Below, piece by piece: positions 47,275 to 55,949 of a stretch of 64,000 nucleotides of DNA. Source of the DNA: VXOZ01 sp965220045 (GTDB lineage Bacteria > Chloroflexota > UBA11872 > VXOZ01); NCBI GenBank assembly GCA_965220045.1, contig OZ244803.1, positions 2,790,001 to 2,854,000 of the forward strand, written 5' to 3'. The position numbers and the translations under genes are program-made. Each line of letters opens with the position of its first letter. Position 1 is the first letter of the stretch. The notes under the pieces are model-generated. The model saw only the letters and a program-made list of their open reading frames with translations, was not told the origin of the DNA and did no database searches.

Positions 47275-47745
47275 TCACCGCAGGTCCCAGCCGGGAATCG
47301 CCGCCGCCTGCCGCACCCAATCCGCAAACTGCTCCTCGTCGAATTGATCCTCGTAGATATCGTACCAGCGCGCTTCCGGGTCCTTGCCGGAGCCCGGCGG
47401 AGCGGACGGCATCATCGAGCCTTTGAAAAAGGTCACCTTCACGTAGCGGGTCATGACGTGGACATTCAGGAACCAGCCCATGCCCTCCACGCCGTAGAAG
47501 GGCGAATTCCAGCGCACGCACTTTTGCACGTTGGGCACCTCGCGTTCGATGACGGCGTCGAGGCGGCGTCCTACGTCGCTTTTCCAACCCGGCATGTACT
47601 TGATGTACTTCTGCACGGGCGCATCGCCGTCGGCCTTGGCGATCTGCGGATTGCCGCCGGATAGCAGGGCTACCTTGCCGTCAGGTGACCTGGGTAACGG
47701 CTTCTTGGCGGCCTCTTTCGGCTTCTTGGTCGTTTTGCCTACCAC
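47275..47745 (-). CDS. DUF1801 domain protein
   Basis: 156 residues from GTG 47745 with AGGAGA about 8 bases upstream; an upstream TTG (47796) is an alternative. Basic N-terminal linker, then GNPQIAKADGDAPVQKYI, MPGWKSDVGRRLDAVIEREV, VRWNSPFYGVEGMGWFLNVH and YVKVTFFKGSMMPS. These match the DUF1801 (YdhG-like) fold, whose biochemical function is unknown. Confidence 0.85.
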   Translation of the reverse strand: MVGKTTKKPKEAAKKPLPRSPDGKVALLSGGNPQIAKADGDAPVQKYIKYMPGWKSDVGRRLDAVIEREVPNVQKCVRWNSPFYGVEGMGWFLNVHVMTRYVKVTFFKGSMMPSAPPGSGKDPEARWYDIYEDQFDEEQFADWVRQAAAIPGWDLR

Positions 47746-47983
47746 GGTGCTATCTCCTATTCGCACTTTAGCGGGCCCTATTGGGGTAGGAATCAAATAC
47801 GGAGGCTATCTTCGGCGTGCCGCACTGGAATCGAACCCTCGTACCGCGCCGCAAATCAGTGAGCGATCCCAACCGGGTAGAACAATGCACCGTCTGCTTG
47901 CCGCAATTGCCTATTCCGGTTACCAGAGCGACAAGCGCACGACACTACCTCAGTGGGCGATTCCCACGCCGGCACAACCGGCC

Positions 47984-48583
47984 TCAACGGCCCACTAGCT
48001 GCGCAATCACTTTGTTCGGGTCGGTCGGCGGTCTTTGCTGCGGCGGCGCGTCGTACCGGTCTACCTGATACCAGCCGGAGGCGAAGATCAGGCCGTCGTG
48101 TTTGATTACCCACGCGTGCTTGGTTTCCAGAAAGTTGCCTCTGGCCGGATTCTCGTAGACGTAGCTCACCCAGCGCCCTTCCTCGGTGGCGGCCAGCATG
48201 TCCGTGCCGAAGTCGTAACCGTTCGCGTCAACGCCCAGCGGTTTCTTGACAAACAAGCCGACGTTTTCCGGTATGGCAGCGTGCGCCAGCACCTCGGCGT
48301 CCTCACCAATGATGAAGAGGTACCATTCGCCGTCCACGCTCTCAGGGGAGTTGTAATAGGCGAGGGTGGCTTCACGGCCCTCGGCGTCGTAGCGCCGTAT
48401 CGCCTCCGCCACGAACGCCTGGGTATAGAGGCCGGGCTCCGCCTCCCTGGAGATATCTTCCAAGCTTGGCAGAGAGGCGAGCGGCGACTCGTCCGTCTGC
48501 GTGGTCGTGGATGCCGTGTTGCATCCGACAAGCGCGGCCGCCGCCATGAGGAGGACGATACCCGTGACTATCCGACCGACCAT
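47984..48583 (-). CDS. Lipoprotein with single cache-like domain
   Basis: 199 residues from ATG 48583, which has AAGGAG 8 bases upstream. Signal peptide ending in lipobox LVGC (Cys21). The mature part has the sCache pattern: a helix with TQAFVAEAIRRYDAEGREAT, WYLFIIGEDAEVLAHAAIPE, the GYDFGTDMLAATEEGRWVSY segment, then KHAWVIKHDGLIFASGWY. It probably binds a small ligand outside the cell. No signalling domain is attached. Confidence 0.78.
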   Translation of the reverse strand: MVGRIVTGIVLLMAAAALVGCNTASTTTQTDESPLASLPSLEDISREAEPGLYTQAFVAEAIRRYDAEGREATLAYYNSPESVDGEWYLFIIGEDAEVLAHAAIPENVGLFVKKPLGVDANGYDFGTDMLAATEEGRWVSYVYENPARGNFLETKHAWVIKHDGLIFASGWYQVDRYDAPPQQRPPTDPNKVIAQLVGR

Positions 48584-49105
48584 CCGGCGACTCCTTTGTC
48601 CCGCTGTTGACTGGAATACTCGCTGCTGGATCACTTCATTACAGTATAGCACCGCTATCCGCCGGCTCTTTGCACTACTGAAAGCTGTGCGTAAAACGTC
48701 GGGAGATTGCCGTAATTCCCTGGGACGCTAGTCCGCTGCTGAAAAGACGCCGGGCGATTGCGATTGAATTAACGCGAATCGCCTGCCCGGCGACGAAGAT
48801 TCACCCTCACCCCCGTATCATCCGATACTGTGTATCGGCGTACGGGGCAGGCTCTAACCCTCTCCCGTCAAGGGAGAGGGGACTATCTCGCTGTGGCGAA
48901 GGTTTCGCAAAGGTATCCATCAAGGGAGAGGGAGCACCTATCGTGGCCTAGACGTAGCCACACGAGAGGGGTTCGCAGAGAGAGAGAGAGAGTGTGTGTG
49001 TGTCCAGTGCCTGGGACGCAGGTTTGGCAGTGGTATCTGCTGAGGCAGAGGGAGTCTCCCGCCACCACCGCAGGTGCCCCCCAGGCGCAGCGGGCCAGCC
49101 GACAG
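48584..49105. repeat. Intergenic region with G/C hairpins and dinucleotide repeats
   Basis: No gene. A CACCCTCACCCCCGTATCAT...CTCTCCCGTCAAGGGAGAGGG-type element (about 48801-48880) is an inverted copy of the element at 16923-17012. A (GA)n run followed by a (GT)n run spans about 48978-49003. Confidence 0.75.
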
Positions 49106-49837
49106 CTAAGGCACGTCCAGCACGAAGGTGAACTGGGCCGCTTTGCCGTTGGCAGCATCCTCCAGGGTTACGAGCAGCGCGGGATCGAAGATGCCGTCGC
49201 CCTGGTTGCCGGATTCGCCGGGGAAGTAGAGTTGGGTGGTGAGGATCGGTTGGTTCGGCGCTTGCACGCGCACGTGGATGTGGCGCGTGCGCCCGGGATA
49301 GACGCCGGGCACGATGGTCTCGAGCGTAAAGCGCCCTGCATCGTCGGCAAACTGGTGGCCGCGAAAGGTATAGCCCTCGTTGTCGTAGTCACCGGCGTCG
49401 TTGGTGTGCCAGAAGTCTAACAGCGCGCCCGCAATGGGCGTGCATTTTGTAGAGAGCACCTGACCGGAGAGGAGCAGCCGCGTTCCGGCCAGGCCGGTTT
49501 CAAGCAATGAAGTGCGCAACGGCGTATTGGGCGTGTAGAACGGGCCCGCTGTTTGCGATGGTGTGGGGTCGTCGTCATCTGCGCACGCCGGTGTGGCCGG
49601 TAGCGTGACTGAGGGCGTCTCTTGAACCGCATCCGCTGATTGGCCTGATGGCTGCTTCGCCGGCGCACTTGCGCTAGATGACCGTGGTGCGGCTGACGCC
49701 TGTGTAGACGATGGTGGCGGCTCTGACTCTTTCCGTCCCAGGCCGCTACATGCCGCCAGCACCGCCGCCAGCGGGACGAGGAGCGTCTTCTGCCAGAGAA
49801 AACGGCGGGGAAACTTCAACAATCTTTTCGAATCCAT
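49106..49837 (-). CDS. Intradiol dioxygenase-like lipoprotein
   Basis: 243 residues from ATG 49837 with GGGAGG 7 bases upstream. Signal peptide with lipobox LAAC, a long Ser/Ala/Pro-rich linker (about 30-85), then the intradiol domain: QTAGPFYTPNTPLR, GDYDNEGYTFRGHQF (first Tyr ligand) and PGVYPGRTRHIHVRV (second Tyr and two His ligands). This Tyr2His2 set binds non-haem Fe(III) and cleaves catechols between the hydroxyls. Secretion and lipid anchoring make it unlike cytoplasmic protocatechuate dioxygenase; an extracellular aromatic substrate is possible. Confidence 0.88.
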   Translation of the reverse strand: MDSKRLLKFPRRFLWQKTLLVPLAAVLAACSGLGRKESEPPPSSTQASAAPRSSSASAPAKQPSGQSADAVQETPSVTLPATPACADDDDPTPSQTAGPFYTPNTPLRTSLLETGLAGTRLLLSGQVLSTKCTPIAGALLDFWHTNDAGDYDNEGYTFRGHQFADDAGRFTLETIVPGVYPGRTRHIHVRVQAPNQPILTTQLYFPGESGNQGDGIFDPALLVTLEDAANGKAAQFTFVLDVP

Positions 49838-50167
49838 ACCCAATCCTCCCTTCGCGCGCGCAGTGCCTACCTCTTCACTGTAGAACGACTGGCGGAATCA
49901 ATCCAGTTGAGGGCTTGGCTTGGGTGTCCTTTTCCTCTCGCAGTGTACGGAAACCCCTCCGCATTTTGCGTACCCAGGCTTGCAGGTCGAATACCTTGAG
50001 CGGTGGGCAGCGCGCTCGCGGTTTGCTGCGATTGCACGGTTCTCCTGCTACACTGCAATCGAGACGTGTCGTGCGCTACGGCCATTGCGGGTAGTTGGCG
50101 CACTACAATATCCTGAACCGGACATCGAGCAAGTAGCGGAGTGCGAATTTCCTGACAGGAGCTAACG
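49838..50167. promoter_or_regulatory. Divergent intergenic region with candidate promoter/operator
   Basis: An extended -10 TGCTACACT (50046-50054) lies before the HD gene. It is framed by inverted arms CGATTGCA (50029-50036) and TGCAATCG (50054-50061) 17 bases apart, which could form an operator. No -35 is evident. Confidence 0.35.
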
Positions 50168-50719
50168 ATGACGCGTGAAGAAGGCATGGAACTCGTCCAC
50201 GAACTACTCAAGAACAAGAATCTCGTGAAGCACTGCCTGGCGGTGGAAGCCTGCATGCGCGAGATGGCGCGGCACTTTGGCGAGGATGAAGACCTCTGGG
50301 GCCTGGCGGGCCTGATGCACGACGCCGACTATGAAGCCACCGAGAAAGACCCGGCCCAGCATACGGTGCTCATGGCCAAGCTGCTGCAAGAGCGCAACTG
50401 CGATCCTAGGGTGATCCACGCCGTTCAGGCCCACAGCGACGAACACGGCGTCCCGCGCGAAAGCCTCATGGACAAAGCCCTCTACGCCTGCGATAACCTC
50501 TCCGGTCTCATCATCGCCTGCGCACTGGTGCGTCCCGATAAGAAGCTCGCGTCGGTCACACCGAAATTCGTCATGCGCAAGTATAAGGAAAAGGCGTTTG
50601 CCGCATCCGCCAAACGCGAGGAGATCGAGACCTGCAGCGGCATCGGCTTCACGCTGCCGGATTTCGCCGCCATCAACCTGACGGCGCTGCAAGGGATTTC
50701 CGACGAACTGGGGCTCTGA
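50168..50719 (+). CDS. HD-domain phosphohydrolase
   Basis: 183 residues, ATG preceded by AGGAG. HD signature: LVKHCLAVEACMREMARHFG, LAGLMHDADYE (the His-Asp pair), VIHAVQAHSDEHG and MDKALYACDNLSGLI supplying the later metal ligands. Similar stand-alone HD proteins hydrolyse nucleotides or nucleotide-like phosphates. The C-terminal LTALQGISDELGL is typical of the group. No partner gene is adjacent. Confidence 0.88.
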   Translation: MTREEGMELVHELLKNKNLVKHCLAVEACMREMARHFGEDEDLWGLAGLMHDADYEATEKDPAQHTVLMAKLLQERNCDPRVIHAVQAHSDEHGVPRESLMDKALYACDNLSGLIIACALVRPDKKLASVTPKFVMRKYKEKAFAASAKREEIETCSGIGFTLPDFAAINLTALQGISDELGL

Positions 50720-51440
50720 AAGGGACTGCTAAGGGTGCACAGAACAGAGCCTGCGTTACAGGCGCCCCGCCCAAGTTGACGCGCAACATACAGGGCAAGG
50801 AGCGGGGGTCAAGCCCCCGCGCTACAGCGGCCAGGCCACGCATTCCGTCATTTGCATGTTGAATTAGGCAGGCAAGTGAGCGATGTTCGCGCATTGAGCC
50901 AGAAGCGCCTTTTCCGTCATTCCCGCGAAAGCTCGCCCCCGCACAGGGGCGCGGAATCCATCTTCTCCGGACTAGCCCTTGCTGTAAGGAGCGTGCGTGG
51001 CGAGTATCTCCCTCAAGGAGATCTGCACCAAGTGCAGCGAATAGCGGGGGACAAGCCCCCGCTATACTGCCTGGAAATCGCCACTTGCATGTTGAATAGG
51101 CAGGCTAGTGTGCGATGTTCGCGTATTGAGCCAGAAGCGCCTTGTCCGTCATTCCCGCGAAGGTGGGAATCCCATCAATGCGGGCGGGACGCCCACGTTC
51201 CCAGGGAGCGTCATTCCCGCGAAAGCGGGAATCCATCTTCTCCGCAATCCCCCTGCTACCTGCCAGTCTTGGCGACCGGTTAGGCGGAGGCAAGTATGTA
51301 CGCGTCTGTTTGGCGGGGAGGCGCGAACGCAGCAGTCAAAAGGCAGCGTGCATGTGGCAAAACAGCGTACTCTGCCAGGAGTCGATTAACTGGGGCCGCT
51401 TGCCTCGTATTGAGGCCGATCGGGCCACCCGAGCCCGGTG
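50720..51440. repeat. Intergenic repeat cluster
   Basis: No gene. A segment of about 78 bases from TTGCATGTTGAA to the start of the CATTCCCGCGAAAG hairpin occurs at about 50852-50930 and 51085-51160. Further TCATTCCCGCGAA(A/G) elements lie at 51149 and 51210, and GCGGGGG(A/T)CAAGCCCCCGC hairpins at about 50801-50822 and 51044-51064. One hairpin (50920-50960) has an extra 20-odd bases inserted in its loop. Confidence 0.8.
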
Positions 51441-52394
51441 TTAGAACGGCAATTCTTCGCCAATTCCTTGTGCTTCGGCTTGGCGCAGCACGTGAACGGC
51501 AGCGTAGAGGTCTTCCGCGGCGATGCCCTGTGATTCATAGACCGTGATCGCGTCGAGCGGGCGGTTGACCGGATGCCGTCCCGCCACCACCTGGCCGATC
51601 TCGATCACGTCTTCCCACTGCACGATGCCGGGCTCCACTGCCGCCAGCAGATCGCCGCACTCGATCTTGGCCCCCTCCAGGGAATCGGTGGTGATGAGCC
51701 AGGCGCGCCGGAGGACCTCGGTATCCACCTCCTGCTCCACGAGCATGTTGTTGCCGGCGGCGTTGACGTGCGCACCGGGTCTGAGCCACGCGCCCGCCAG
51801 CACCGGCTGCTTGCTATCGGTGATGGCCGCCACCACGTCGGCAGGCTCGATGGCTGCCTGCGCGCTGCCCGCCGCCTCAACCGCGATCCCTAAAGACGCC
51901 GCCATTTCTTGCGCAAACGCCTCCCGCCGCTCCGCATTGCGGCTATAGACGAGCACCCGCTCAATGGGTCGCACCGCGCAGATCGCCTGGATCTGCGTCG
52001 GCGCTTGCCGGCCGGTGCCAAGCACCCCGAGCACCGCCGCGTCAGGATTCGCCAGGTGCTTGGTGGCAATGCCGCTGGCAGCCCCCGTCCGTATGGCCCC
52101 GAGCAGCCCGGCCTCCAATACGGCGAGCGGCCGTCCGTCCTCGGTGCTGTAGAGCGTGACCAGGAACTTTGCGCCCTGCCGCGTGGTGGTATAGACCTTG
52201 TGCCCAAAGACGCCGAGACCCCCGTCGCCGGCCGACATGACGTGCATCATGCCGCCGGGCAAGCGGATGCGGCGACGCGGCTGGTTGCGCGCCTGACCCG
52301 TGCCCAAGGCATGAAAGCAGGCCTCCACCTGCTCCAGCGCCTCGTCCATCGGTAGCAACTGCCGCACGTTCTCTTCCGTCAGAAACCGAGCCAT
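51441..52394 (-). CDS. Ornithine cyclodeaminase/mu-crystallin family protein
   Basis: 317 residues from ATG 52394 with AAGGGAAGA upstream. Family features: N-terminal FLTEENVRQLLPMDEALEQV, GVFGHKVYTT (catalytic Lys region), LLGAIRTGAASGIATKHLA, the NAD-binding GVLGTGRQAPTQIQA and GAHVNAAGNNM. Members are ornithine cyclodeaminases, alanine dehydrogenases or ketimine reductases. The substrate cannot be assigned. The long upstream in-frame extension shows no ribosome-binding site. Confidence 0.9.
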   Translation of the reverse strand: MARFLTEENVRQLLPMDEALEQVEACFHALGTGQARNQPRRRIRLPGGMMHVMSAGDGGLGVFGHKVYTTTRQGAKFLVTLYSTEDGRPLAVLEAGLLGAIRTGAASGIATKHLANPDAAVLGVLGTGRQAPTQIQAICAVRPIERVLVYSRNAERREAFAQEMAASLGIAVEAAGSAQAAIEPADVVAAITDSKQPVLAGAWLRPGAHVNAAGNNMLVEQEVDTEVLRRAWLITTDSLEGAKIECGDLLAAVEPGIVQWEDVIEIGQVVAGRHPVNRPLDAITVYESQGIAAEDLYAAVHVLRQAEAQGIGEELPF

Positions 52395-52835
52395 CGAACG
52401 GTCTTCCCTTCTTCTTTGCGGATTGGTGTGCCTGGTAGGTACCTGTGTCGTCAATGCACTGCGCGTTCTGAACCGGCGCATTGGCAGCATAGTACCATGC
52501 ACGCGTTCACTGGTCGTAGGGCCGCACGCGCGGGTCGTCGCTCGGCGCATTCCTCCCCGCCGGACGTAGCCGATGCAGACTGATCTCGGCATGGGGTCAC
52601 GAGTCCTGTCATTCGAGTACCGCCTTGTCTCTCCGAGCACAGTGTCAAACACCGTTCACGGTAACTGGAATTCGTATCCTCGAGATTCTACTTCGTGGAA
52701 TTCGTCCTCAGGCTGTGCGGGACGCTTCAGAATGGCCGACCAGGGACCGGCGTTGCGCGTGAGCGCGCACTATGCCACGTCAGTCCGTTCATCCGATCTC
52801 TAAACCAAACAGCTCAGATACGATACCTGCCGCAA
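52395..52835. other. Intergenic region before the tRNA genes
   Basis: No gene, terminator or repeat family was recognised in this stretch. Confidence 0.35.
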
Positions 52836-52865
52836 TTGACGCTCGCGCGAATGCCTCCGTATAAT
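52836..52865 (+). promoter_or_regulatory. tRNA promoter
   Basis: TTGACG (52836-52841) and TATAAT (52860-52865) are separated by 18 bases, 40 bases ahead of the first tRNA. It is the strongest promoter match in the window. Confidence 0.85.
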
Positions 52866-52904
52866 GCAGGTGAGGCCAGCGTTTGACCTTGTTCGGCGCG
52901 GCCG

Positions 52905-52977
52905 GGGCCCATAGCTCAGCGGTTAGAGCTGCTCCCTCATAAGGAGAAGGTCCCTGGTTCGAATCCAGGTGGGCCCA
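52905..52977 (+). tRNA. tRNA with CAU anticodon (Met or lysidine-modified Ile2)
   Basis: Cloverleaf: acceptor GGGCCCA/TGGGCCC, D arm GCTC/GAGC, anticodon loop CTCATAA with CAT at 52938-52940, T arm CCTGG-TTCGAAT-CCAGG. The first anticodon-stem pair is G-A; the rest pair. CCA is not encoded. It lacks the unpaired 1-72 position of an initiator tRNA, so it is elongator Met or Ile(CAU). Confidence 0.93.
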
Positions 52978-53184
52978 CTTGTCTGCGTCCGGCGTTACCG
53001 GACCGTGTGCCGGCGATCGCCATTGCGCCGGCATCCGCAGCGGTAATGCAGCACTTGTCAGCGTTAGTCGCGCACACTCAGGCTCCAAATCCGCACCCTC
53101 TCCCTGAGGGAGAGGGCCGGGGTGAGGGTGCACGATAGTGGCGATGACACGTTGCCGAGGTAAAAGGTTGGCGCAGGCGCACTT

Positions 53185-53259
53185 GGCGGGGTAGCTCAAA
53201 GGCAGAGCGGGGGACTCATAAGCCCTAGGTTGTGAGTTCGAGTCTCACCCCCGCCACCA
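53185..53259 (+). tRNA. tRNA with CAU anticodon (probably elongator Met)
   Basis: Acceptor GGCGGGG/CCCCGCC, D arm GCTC/GAGC, anticodon loop CTCATAA with CAT at 53217-53219, T arm GTGAG-TTCGAGT-CTCAC, encoded CCA end. Position 31/39 is an A-G mismatch where A-T would be expected. It has a paired 1-72 position, so it is not an initiator. Confidence 0.93.
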
Positions 53260-53283
53260 CACAACGCAAAAGCACTCTTGAGG

Positions 53284-53310
53284 AAGCACGCTGCAACCCA
53301 GCGTGCTTTT
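53284..53310 (+). terminator. Terminator after the tRNA genes
   Basis: AAGCACGCTG pairs perfectly with CAGCGTGCTT around a 5-base loop and is followed by TT then GCG. The outer GCAAAAGCAC/GTGCTTTTGC arms give an alternative, longer pairing. Confidence 0.7.
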
Positions 53311-53462
53311 GCGCTTAAGGCGTTCACAGAGACTAGCAGGTTGACAGGATTCGGCCAAGTCGTCTAGCTACCCTCTAACTCTATTACGGGTAGGATCTAC
53401 ATAATGCGTGCCCAAGATGCCGGAAGACTAAGTGGTCTGGTTCGTCAGTTAGGCCAAGAAAG

Positions 53463-53613
53463 TGTACGATGCTGACACCGTTCGCACCACAACGGAGTGT
53501 TCGCCTACAACCTGCAAACCAATGAAACCCGCCAACTATTCAGCTACTCTGAACCCCAAGTCTGGTTCCACAACAATACCGTGGTGATCCATGAAGCCTG
53601 CCAAAGAACCGAT
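53463..53613 (+). pseudogene. Degraded fragment, possibly of a beta-propeller-type protein
   Basis: A short open stretch reads FAYNLQTNETRQLFSYSEPQ and then VWFHNNTVVIHEACQ, ending in two stops (53614 and further on). Upstream, VYDADTVRTTT lies in a different frame. The pattern of short Tyr/Asn/Thr-rich strands looks like one blade of a repeat protein. It may be the remains of a gene lost beside the tRNA. Confidence 0.35.
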
Positions 53614-53697
53614 TGAGTCTACGCCGAATGTCTGGAGTGAGGCTAGACTCTGAAGGTCATGCAATTAAGCATTGGGTTTTCTAGGCCGATTGACCGT

Positions 53698-54927
53698 CTA
53701 AGTCTCTTCGTCAAGCGCTTTGCCGCGCCACTCTAGCGGTTTGCCTGTTCTCGGATCAACCGCACCTACTAGACTGGGGGGGATCTTGGGGTCGGCACGC
53801 GCTCCATCTAACTGCTCTTGTGTTAGATTCTTCACGTCCCGAAGGTCCGCGCCGGATAGAATCGCTCCCTCGAAATTCGAGCTAATTAGGCTCATTCTAG
53901 AGTGCGAGCTGGGTGGGCCCGGTCCTCCAAAGTAGGCGTTGGTCAGGTCCGCTCCCATGAGCCTTGCTTTGGACAAGTCAGCTCCAATGAGATTTGTATT
54001 AGAAAGGTTTGCCAACACTAATCCTGCAGAGTTCAGATTCGCTTTCACCAACCAAGCACCAGTCAGGTTCGCTGCCCCAAGATTTGCATAGGATAGATTC
54101 GCTCTCGTGAGCCAGGTACCGGAAAGGTTTACACCTTGAAGTTCAACACGAGAAAGATCCGCATCCCAAAGTTCAATTCCTGGGATGTCGGCGAAGCGCA
54201 AGTCCAACCTATAGCCCACACTCGGTTCGAGCACGATACTCGACCGTCCCCGGACACGGACTGCCTCCATGACAGCCTTTACGTCCTCCCGCACTTGCGA
54301 ATCCGAATCAGCTAGCCCCAATGCCTCGAGGGATGTCTGATACCTAGCCATGACATCCTGAGTCATCGTCGGACTTAGCTCAATGCCTCTCGGCTCCGAC
54401 TTAAGCCTCGAGTCCCTAGTTGGATGGCGCACAAAAGCACAGAAGAGACGCATAATCTGAACGTGGTACTGCTTCGGATGCTCTTCTGCTAGACGTTGTA
54501 GTGCGTAAATGCCACCTAAACGCACCGAAAGAACGTCGTTGCCAAGCATTTCGGCGCCTTGTTGGTAGCGGTCGTTCAATAGACCCTGTTGTGCAGTTCC
54601 GGACTGTCGCTGGGCCACGATGCTTCGCCACACGGCAAGCGGCAAGGCGATTACTCCCGCAATCAACAACCCGACATTGCGAAGCATCGTAGAGTTAGTT
54701 TCCTGCCATTCTTCCCCACTCTGTGAAGCACCCAACCAAATCCAGAGATCGTCGCTTAGCCAGCTCCAGTATTGGATGGTTAGCCACACGCTGACCAATA
54801 CCGCGGCCGTGAAGAATGGCCATGCACGCAGCCGCGTCTTTGCCCGTGCTAGGATCAAGACTCTACGAAGTCTCTGTTTGACGCGGCGACAACGTGCCAC
54901 CACCTCCTTCCAGCCTCTACGTACCAT
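53698..54927 (-). CDS. Pentapeptide-repeat membrane protein
   Basis: 409 residues. Two N-terminal membrane helices (about 35-57 and 85-108), a cytoplasmic linker with QQGLLNDRYQQGAEMLG, SVRLGGIYALQRLAEEHPK and MRLFCAFVRHP, then about 15 pentapeptide repeats of the A(D/N)LxxA type (about 245-365, such as LTRANLSYANLGAANLTGA) forming a right-handed beta helix. This architecture recurs in many bacteria as an accessory membrane protein of unknown role. It is downstream of the TIR gene on the same strand with a gap of 125 bases, so the two may form an operon. Confidence 0.88.
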   Translation of the reverse strand: MVRRGWKEVVARCRRVKQRLRRVLILARAKTRLRAWPFFTAAVLVSVWLTIQYWSWLSDDLWIWLGASQSGEEWQETNSTMLRNVGLLIAGVIALPLAVWRSIVAQRQSGTAQQGLLNDRYQQGAEMLGNDVLSVRLGGIYALQRLAEEHPKQYHVQIMRLFCAFVRHPTRDSRLKSEPRGIELSPTMTQDVMARYQTSLEALGLADSDSQVREDVKAVMEAVRVRGRSSIVLEPSVGYRLDLRFADIPGIELWDADLSRVELQGVNLSGTWLTRANLSYANLGAANLTGAWLVKANLNSAGLVLANLSNTNLIGADLSKARLMGADLTNAYFGGPGPPSSHSRMSLISSNFEGAILSGADLRDVKNLTQEQLDGARADPKIPPSLVGAVDPRTGKPLEWRGKALDEET

Positions 54928-55052
54928 TTGAATGGGTTCAATCCATACCTTGTTGACTGACCATCAGTAAAGCCGCAGACCGGATGCCGCCACTGTGATG
55001 CTGCCTCATACGATACACATCGCCAAGAATCCTGTCGGAGAAGGAAGCCGGT

Positions 55053-55889
55053 TCAGTCGATTAGCTTTCGCAGTTCGACTGCTATCTCGTCGGCGCTCTT
55101 TAGCGATGTATTCAGCGCTACCCTATCCGCCAAGGTTGGGCTGAATCGAGCAACCTCATCTTTGGAAACTTTGTGCCAGATCGGCAAGATTCGGGCAGGT
55201 CCTTGGTTTTCGATCACATAGAGGCCATTCAACTCTCTTTGCGGCCATCCTTTGCTAAAGAAGTGTTCAGACAATATCACTACGCCAAAGCGGGAGCTTG
55301 CCAGCCCTCGGTCTATGCTACGGCGCAGGCTGTCACCAACCCTTAGTGAAAAATCGTCGTACCAGACCCTCGCTCCTTTAGATTGAAGCGCTTCCACCAA
55401 AGCGTGAACGAAGTCCTCTTTGTCCTCACTTGCGTGGGCAACAAAAAAGTCATAGCTATCTTCTTCACGGGCATCCAAGACCGAATTGAGCGGCAACCTT
55501 GCGTAACCCAGAATGTCGCGTGTGATCCGTTTTTCATGTGCCTCGCGATCCCGAGTTAGCCGTTTCTGCCTATCATCGCTATTCTTACGTTCCCTTTCCT
55601 CATCACGCAATTGCCGTTCTTGATAGGTGCGCAGGTTCTTGGACCTGTCTGCGATCTTGCTGGAGATGTCTGCGCGTTTCTTCTTCACTGCAGCAAGGTC
55701 TTTGCTGGCCCGCTCAATTTCTCTCAACTTGCTCTGAGCCATAGACCGGCTTCCGGTCCGGGCCAGTGATTCATTTGACCGATTAATCTTCGCTATTAGA
55801 TCAGCTTCTTTCTTGAACTCTCGTGCTTCTGCCTGTTGAAGGTCTGCAATTTCCTTGCTGAGCCGGTTGATTTGGCTAGTATAGGTCAT
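55053..55889 (-). CDS. Coiled-coil TIR-domain protein
   Basis: 278 residues from ATG 55889 (ATG 55949 is an upstream option preceded by a TATACT box). Residues 1-120 are a charged coiled coil (SQINRLSKEIADLQQAEARE onward). Residues about 142-278 are a TIR domain: DSYDFFVAHASEDKEDFVHA, GARVWYDDFSLRVGDSLRRS, FGVVILSEHFFSKGW, then QREL with the likely catalytic Glu219, and ILPIWHKVS. Bacterial TIR domains cleave NAD or make cyclic ADP-ribose messengers in antiphage immunity. The coiled coil may drive oligomeric activation. The adjacent partner is a pentapeptide-repeat membrane protein. Confidence 0.9.
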   Translation of the reverse strand: MTYTSQINRLSKEIADLQQAEAREFKKEADLIAKINRSNESLARTGSRSMAQSKLREIERASKDLAAVKKKRADISSKIADRSKNLRTYQERQLRDEERERKNSDDRQKRLTRDREAHEKRITRDILGYARLPLNSVLDAREEDSYDFFVAHASEDKEDFVHALVEALQSKGARVWYDDFSLRVGDSLRRSIDRGLASSRFGVVILSEHFFSKGWPQRELNGLYVIENQGPARILPIWHKVSKDEVARFSPTLADRVALNTSLKSADEIAVELRKLID

Positions 55890-55949
55890 GCCTGCTACCC
55901 ATGTCCTTCTAAGAGTGGTATTTGAAAAGTCGGCAAGTACGTGCATCAC

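Noticed and set aside
47069..47347. 92-codon plus-strand frame between the DUF262 and DUF1801 genes
   Set aside because: It runs antisense into the DUF1801 gene and has no recognisable features.
47815..47860. tRNA-like T-loop (GGTTCGATTCCAG on the minus strand)
   Set aside because: Flanking stems do not pair and no anticodon or D arm can be placed.
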